A stretch of 64,000 nucleotides of DNA from positions 1 through 64,000 of the forward strand of contig JANSXC010000011.1 of the NCBI GenBank assembly GCA_024743115.1. Reading direction: 5' to 3'. The notes under the pieces are model-generated. The model did no database searches. It was not told the DNA's origin and worked only from the letters and a program-made list of their open reading frames with translations. The translations under genes were made by a program, and so were the position numbers. Shown here piece by piece: positions 61,866 to 64,000 of the stretch. Within the stretch, counting starts at the first letter, position 1, and the number at the start of each line of letters is the position of its first letter. The stretch is from a bacterium (GTDB lineage: Bacteria > Planctomycetota > UBA1135 > UBA2386).

Positions 61866-64000
61866 ATGAACCGATTGCTCTTCGCCGTCGCGACCGCCTG
61901 CCTGGCCGCGCTTCCCGCTCTCACGGCCCAAACCGGCGCCCCGCCCGACCGCAGCCCGAACGAGACCACAGAGCCTGCCGGCAACGCCGCCTGGCAGCGC
62001 TTCGTGGCCGAGACGCCCGGACCGTGGCGCGCCCGCTGGTGCGCGGCTACGGGCACACCGAGCGCGATCTTCGGCGCCGGCCTGCCGCTGTCGACCGGTC
62101 GGATCAAGAGCATGGCCGCAGCCCGTGAGGCCGCGAGCGCCGTGCTGACCGAACGCGGCGAATTGCTCGGACTCGGCACCTCGCAGTTTCGCGAGACCAT
62201 CGCCCAGCCGATCGGTTGGACGTTCAGCTTCGTATTCGAACAACACTTCCGCGGCCTGCCGGTGATTGGCGGCCGCGCGGACGTGCGCGTCAGCCGCGCC
62301 GGTCGCATCGCGATGTTCGGCAGCCGCGCGTGGCCCGTTCCGGCGGACTTCTCGACGACTCCCGCGATCGACGAGATCACGGCGACCGCGATCGCCTGGG
62401 ACGCCGCCGGCGTCGTGCCGCCGGCGAACCGGCAACCCGGCCAGCAACGCAAACCGAGACTCGTGATCTGGGGCGACGTGCACGCCACCGACCTCGCGCC
62501 GTTCGCACTCGCCTACGAGATCCCGATCTCCGCGATCGCTGTGGACGGCGCCGGCACCGTCGGCCGATCGTTCGTCGACGCGACGACCGGCGCGGTACTG
62601 CGGTTCGAGAACGACCGCCACGAGTGCGGCTTCCCTGGCTGCGACGGCTCCCCCCATCGGCCGAACGCAGCAGCGCCCGCCACCAGCTCGCCGGCCGCGC
62701 CCCTGACCCAGCCGATCGTGACAACGGGAATCGTGCGCGCGTGGACGCGACTCGGAACGAGCGCACTCGCGCCGCTCACGCTGACGCCGCTCGGTGGCGT
62801 GCGCGTCACCGTGCCCGGCAAGGGCATCTACACCACGAACACGAACGGCGAGTTCTTCGTGAACCTGATGAGCCCCGTCAACGTCACGGTCGAACTGCGC
62901 GGCGAACACCTGGACCTCGTCGAGGGTTCGTCGCGACCCATCGTGCCGCGGACCATGTACCCCGGCGTCACGCAGCAGTTCACGTTCGGCTTCAATCAGT
63001 CGCCGCCCCAGATGGCCTCGCACCCGACGACCTACTACTGGGTCCACCGCGCGGCCGAGAACTTGCGCAACATCCTCGGCAACTCATCCCAACTGGCGAC
63101 GCTCGACCAGGTAGAACCGACGGTCAACATCGCGTCCACCTGCAACGCCTACTACACCAACAACTCGATCAACTTCTACGCGGCCGGCGGCAGCTGCAAC
63201 AACACTGCGTTCTCGTCCGTGATCGTGCACGAGCTGGGCCATGGCCTCGACGATGTCTACGGCGGCATTTCGCAGATCCAGGGCCTCAGCGAAGGCTGGG
63301 CCGATGCGCTCGCCATGTATGTGCTCGCGGACCCGAAGGTCGGCGAAGACCTCACGACCGGCTACGTGATCCGCGACGGCACCAACACCGTGCAGTATCC
63401 GACGACGGGCGGCGTCCACCACCAGGGCAAGACGTGGATGGGATTCGCGTGGAAGCTCCGTGAGCGACTCATCACAACGCTCGGCAACTCGCCGACGACG
63501 ATCGCGCTCGCGAACCGCATCGTCATCGGCACGATCGCCGCGAACGCCACCAACCAGCCGGACGCAGTGCTCGAGGTGTTCCTCGCCGACGACGACGATG
63601 GCTCGCTCGCAAACGGTACTCCGCACGCCGCCGAGATCACCTGGGCCGCGAACCAGCACTCGTTGCCGGTTCCGAGCGTCGGCCCACCTGCGAACGACGG
63701 CTGCGTCGGCGCGATCCCGCTCATGAACGGCCTCAACGGCCCGTTCACGACCGCCGCAGCGACCGTCAGCTCGGCATGGCCGTGCGGCAACGTCGGCCGC
63801 GACGTGTGGTTCTCCTACGAAGCCGGCGTGCCCGGCAATCTGACGGTGCAGACCTGCGGTCTCGCCACGTTCGACACCGCGATCCAGATCTTCTCGGGCA
63901 CCTGCCGCGGCCTTCTGAGCCTCGGCTGCAACGACGACGGCTGCGGCGCGCAGTCACTGCTCACCGTGCCGGTGCAGGCCGGCACCCACTACATCCGGGT
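61866..64000 (+). CDS. Secreted zinc metalloprotease (gluzincin-like), incomplete at the right edge
   Basis: No stop lies in the window, and the first 711 residues are visible. A signal peptide (LLFAVATACLAALPALTAQ) leads to an FTP-like propeptide region (FSFVFEQHFRGLPVIGGRADVRVS). A carboxypeptidase-regulatory-like segment follows (GGVRVTVPGKGIYTTNTNGEFFVN, about 317-340). The zinc motif is HELGH (455-459), with GLSEGWAD downstream as the third ligand. From about 620 a domain with PANDGCVGAI, DVWFSYEAG and TCGLATFDTAIQIFSGTC begins, a Cys-rich binding module common in secreted planctomycete proteins. Start by ATG; the palindrome at 61829-61845 precedes it. Confidence 0.83.
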   Translation, partial: MNRLLFAVATACLAALPALTAQTGAPPDRSPNETTEPAGNAAWQRFVAETPGPWRARWCAATGTPSAIFGAGLPLSTGRIKSMAAAREAASAVLTERGELLGLGTSQFRETIAQPIGWTFSFVFEQHFRGLPVIGGRADVRVSRAGRIAMFGSRAWPVPADFSTTPAIDEITATAIAWDAAGVVPPANRQPGQQRKPRLVIWGDVHATDLAPFALAYEIPISAIAVDGAGTVGRSFVDATTGAVLRFENDRHECGFPGCDGSPHRPNAAAPATSSPAAPLTQPIVTTGIVRAWTRLGTSALAPLTLTPLGGVRVTVPGKGIYTTNTNGEFFVNLMSPVNVTVELRGEHLDLVEGSSRPIVPRTMYPGVTQQFTFGFNQSPPQMASHPTTYYWVHRAAENLRNILGNSSQLATLDQVEPTVNIASTCNAYYTNNSINFYAAGGSCNNTAFSSVIVHELGHGLDDVYGGISQIQGLSEGWADALAMYVLADPKVGEDLTTGYVIRDGTNTVQYPTTGGVHHQGKTWMGFAWKLRERLITTLGNSPTTIALANRIVIGTIAANATNQPDAVLEVFLADDDDGSLANGTPHAAEITWAANQHSLPVPSVGPPANDGCVGAIPLMNGLNGPFTTAAATVSSAWPCGNVGRDVWFSYEAGVPGNLTVQTCGLATFDTAIQIFSGTCRGLLSLGCNDDGCGAQSLLTVPVQAGTHYIR

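Noticed and set aside
60957..63047. Open frame of 696 codons on the minus strand
   Set aside because: Antisense to hflC and the metalloprotease, both with family motifs in frame.
61866..64000. Metalloprotease as a truncated pseudogene
   Set aside because: The frame is uninterrupted to the window edge with signal peptide, HELGH and a typical C-terminal module; it is simply cut by the window.

Overview
The window is a high-GC bacterial chromosome segment of about 64 kb, densely packed with genes on both strands. The left edge holds the 5' end of a 16S rRNA gene whose conserved opening reads AACGTTGGCGGCG, the form usual in Planctomycetota (most phyla have AACGCTGGCGGC). The gene content agrees with a Gram-negative planctomycete-like organism with LPS and secreted or lipid-anchored proteins: LpxA, a heptosyltransferase-like GT9, a lipid-A N-terminal-domain protein, many lipoproteins, a kinase with a C-terminal repeat region, ECF sigma factors, TAT-exported Gfo/Idh/MocA and FGE-sulfatase-type proteins. 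The phylum assignment is an inference. I see no prophage, insertion sequence, CRISPR array or tRNA.

Layout. 1-424: 16S start, leader and promoter on the minus strand. 425-7273 (minus): phosphoesterase, lipoprotein, queF and an envelope-sugar operon (GT2, LAB-N protein, GT39, GT9). 7365-17658: UbiA-type phosphoribosyltransferase, Ser/Thr kinase, propeller protein, GT87, inositol-phosphate synthase coupled to an asparagine-synthetase-like enzyme, then a 202-bp element with perfect 21-bp inverted ends between convergent genes. 17681-21427: small regulators, TolB-like and VOC proteins and two small helical proteins. 21458-27920: a divergent PTS enzyme I, lpxA and a pair of M16-like proteins without zinc motifs. 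27948-34978 (minus): speA, NYN protein, outer-membrane barrel, modABC. 35078-40166 (plus): glyA, a BamE-like protein, a permuted acyl-carrier-like protein, a membrane protein, an ECF sigma coupled to a leucine-rich-repeat membrane protein, and a DUF4272 protein. 40173-44836 (minus): SGNH hydrolase, glycoside hydrolase-like enzyme, two lipoproteins. 44861-51677 (plus): thioredoxin-fold/TPR protein, ArsR plus SRPBCC pair, pepE, M28 peptidase, membrane protein plus winged-helix regulator. 51732-58387 (minus): a run ending in a tiny gene that no standard ORF caller reports, because it carries an in-frame UGA. 58570-59657: a sigma-factor start fused out of frame to a headless beta-propeller. 59785-64000 (plus): hflK-hflC and a secreted metalloprotease running off the edge.

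Most notable. The 108-residue lipoprotein at 51732-52058 is a heavy-metal-associated (HMA/MerP-like) domain whose first metal-binding Cys is encoded by UGA, giving UxxC. A 6-bp hairpin sits 17 nt beyond the UGA with a G in the second loop position, as expected for a bacterial SECIS. This is a strong selenoprotein candidate. Other points worth a look are the enzyme I homolog lacking the catalytic Cys and Asn, the 202-bp inverted-repeat element, the sigma/propeller deletion junction, the circularly permuted ACP and the sigma/LRR pair.
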